Assembly (NCBI GenBank): GCA_030432795.1
Contig: JAUILW010000121.1
Span: 1-8,262 of the forward strand
DNA length: 8,262 nucleotides
Direction of reading: 5' to 3'
Source: Gammaproteobacteria bacterium
GTDB taxonomy: Bacteria; Pseudomonadota; Gammaproteobacteria; Pseudomonadales; Azotimanducaceae
Below the pieces are notes generated by a model. It ran no database searches, had not been told where the DNA came from, and saw only the letters and a program-made list of their open reading frames with translations. Numbering within the stretch: the first letter of the stretch is position 1; the number at the start of each line of letters is the position of its first letter. The position numbers and the translations under genes are program-made. Of this stretch, positions 7,072 to 8,262 are shown piece after piece.

Positions 7072-8262
7072 GTGGATCTGTCCTACGGACCCGAGTACGA
7101 GGCGTTTCGTGGCGAGGTGGCCGACTTTCTCGAAAAGCACGGCGACCAGGCCCCGAAAGGCGGCAACATCAAGTCCCAGGAGGTACGCGACTGGCAGGCG
7201 CTCCTGATCGAGCACGGTTACGCAGCGCGCACCATCCCCAAGGAGTACGGCGGCTACGGCGCCGAGCCTGACATCCTCAAAGGCCGCATCATCGCCGAGG
7301 AGTTTGCGCGCGCACAGGTAAACGCGGGGCTCGGCGGCCAGGGCATCTCCATGCTGGTTCCCACCCTGCTGGAGATGGGCACCGAGGAGCAGAAGCGCGA
7401 GTTCATCGCGCCCACCATCCGTGGCGAGATTCTCTGGTGCCAGGGCTATTCCGAACCCGGCGCCGGCAGCGACCTGGCGTCGCTGCGCACGCGCGCGGAG
7501 CTGGATGGCGACGAATGGGTCGTGAATGGCCAGAAAATCTGGACCTCCACAGCCCACATCGCCGACTGGATATTCTGCCTGGTACGCACCGAGCCCGATG
7601 CACCGAAACACCAGGGCATCTCCTTCCTGCTGTTTCGCATGGATACGCCCGGCATCGAGGTGCGCCCGCTCGTCGACATGACCGGCAACGCCAACTTCAA
7701 CGAAACCTTCTTCACCGATGTGCGCGTGCCCAAAGACCAGATCGTCGGCGCACGCGGCCAGGGCTGGCAGGTGGCCAACAGCATCCTCGGCTTCGAGCGT
7801 GACTCGCTGGGCGACCCGAACGCCATGCTCACCCGCCTCAATCGCCTCACGGAGCTGATGCAGGAAGAGACGCTGGACGGCCAGCGCATCATCGACAACC
7901 CGGTGTTCCGCGATCGTCTGATGCAGATTCAAGGCCGTGTCATGAGCCTGCGCTTCAACGAGATGCGCGTGCTTTCCGACCGCCTCAACGGCAAGAGCGA
8001 CGCCCGCCTGGCGCGCATGATCGGCAAGCTGCAGGGCACCGAGCTGCGGCACGATCTCGAAGCACTGGCAATCGACGCGCTCGGCGAGATCGGTATTGCC
8101 TACGGCAACAACCCCTACCTGCGCGACAAGGGTACCTGGCAGTACTACTACATGTTCTACCTGGGCCTGATCATCGGCGGCGGTACCTCGCAGATTCAGA
8201 AGAACATCATCAGCGAACGGGGCCTCGGCATGCCGAAGGAACCCAAGATCGAGAAGAAGTAG
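7072..8262 (+). CDS. Acyl-CoA dehydrogenase family flavoprotein
   Basis: FAD enzyme of 396 aa that introduces an alpha,beta double bond into an acyl-CoA thioester; the acyl substrate cannot be read from sequence. The GTG at 7072 is chosen because of the GGAG 6 nt upstream and because MDLSYGPEYEAFRGEVADFL is a typical N-terminal helix. The N-terminal helical domain (about 1-118) is followed by the beta domain with WCQGYSEPGAGSDLASLRT (122-140), the flavin/substrate signature, then WVVNGQKIWTS. The C-terminal helical domain ends with YLGLIIGGGTSQIQKNII. Where medium-chain enzymes have the catalytic Glu (YEGT), this protein has Gly370 in GGGT. Glu242 in GFERD lies where isovaleryl-CoA and long-chain enzymes carry their base and is the likely replacement. 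Similar enzymes occur in steroid side-chain and branched-acid catabolism. It is transcribed away from metY, with no partner gene visible before the window ends at its stop codon. Confidence 0.93.
   Translation: MDLSYGPEYEAFRGEVADFLEKHGDQAPKGGNIKSQEVRDWQALLIEHGYAARTIPKEYGGYGAEPDILKGRIIAEEFARAQVNAGLGGQGISMLVPTLLEMGTEEQKREFIAPTIRGEILWCQGYSEPGAGSDLASLRTRAELDGDEWVVNGQKIWTSTAHIADWIFCLVRTEPDAPKHQGISFLLFRMDTPGIEVRPLVDMTGNANFNETFFTDVRVPKDQIVGARGQGWQVANSILGFERDSLGDPNAMLTRLNRLTELMQEETLDGQRIIDNPVFRDRLMQIQGRVMSLRFNEMRVLSDRLNGKSDARLARMIGKLQGTELRHDLEALAIDALGEIGIAYGNNPYLRDKGTWQYYYMFYLGLIIGGGTSQIQKNIISERGLGMPKEPKIEKK

Noticed and set aside
6928..8052. Upstream extension of the metY frame to a 796-residue protein, antisense to the acyl-CoA dehydrogenase.
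   Set aside because: The extension has no family resemblance and mirrors a well-conserved gene. The ATG at 6927 has a good ribosome site and gives the normal family length.

Overview
The window is a compact, GC-rich bacterial segment. Its codon use is strongly G/C at third positions, which also creates many long spurious antisense reading frames. It carries six protein genes in two convergent blocks plus one divergent gene. The gene set (periplasmic CopA/CopB copper pair, PLP-dependent O-acetylhomoserine sulfhydrylase, SLC13-type permease, GPH-type MFS carrier, acyl-CoA dehydrogenase) and the outer-membrane protein point to a Gram-negative proteobacterium, most likely a gammaproteobacterium. 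No 16S or other marker is present, so the taxonomy is inference. I see no tRNA, rRNA, CRISPR array, insertion sequence or other mobile element.

Layout. Positions 3-1631 (+) hold a multicopper oxidase of the CopA family that is cut by the left window edge. It overlaps by an ATGA junction with copB (1628-2356, +), a short outer-membrane copper-resistance protein. copB meets the next block tail to tail with overlapping stop codons. The minus-strand block reads from right to left: metY (6927-5662), an SLC13 permease with an internal RCK_C pair (5660-3801), and a GPH-family MFS transporter (3801-2353). These three are joined by a 1-nt gap and a 1-nt overlap, so they almost certainly form one translationally coupled operon. 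A 144-nt divergent intergenic region (6928-7071) separates metY from an acyl-CoA dehydrogenase (7072-8262, +) that ends exactly at the right edge.

How the genes may work together. CopA and CopB form a periplasm/outer-membrane copper detoxification pair. The metY operon couples sulfide assimilation into homocysteine with a permease whose TrkA-C/RCK architecture is known from sulfate-type SLC13 carriers. A sulfur uptake and assimilation unit is therefore a reasonable hypothesis. The role of the third gene, a GPH carrier with a MelB-like cation site but a changed helix-IV position, is unknown. The acyl-CoA dehydrogenase is probably a separate catabolic gene that only shares the divergent control region.

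Overall the region is mostly ordinary chromosomal gene content. I did not find convincing evidence of a wholly new system. The metY-SLC13-GPH operon is the part most worth following up.
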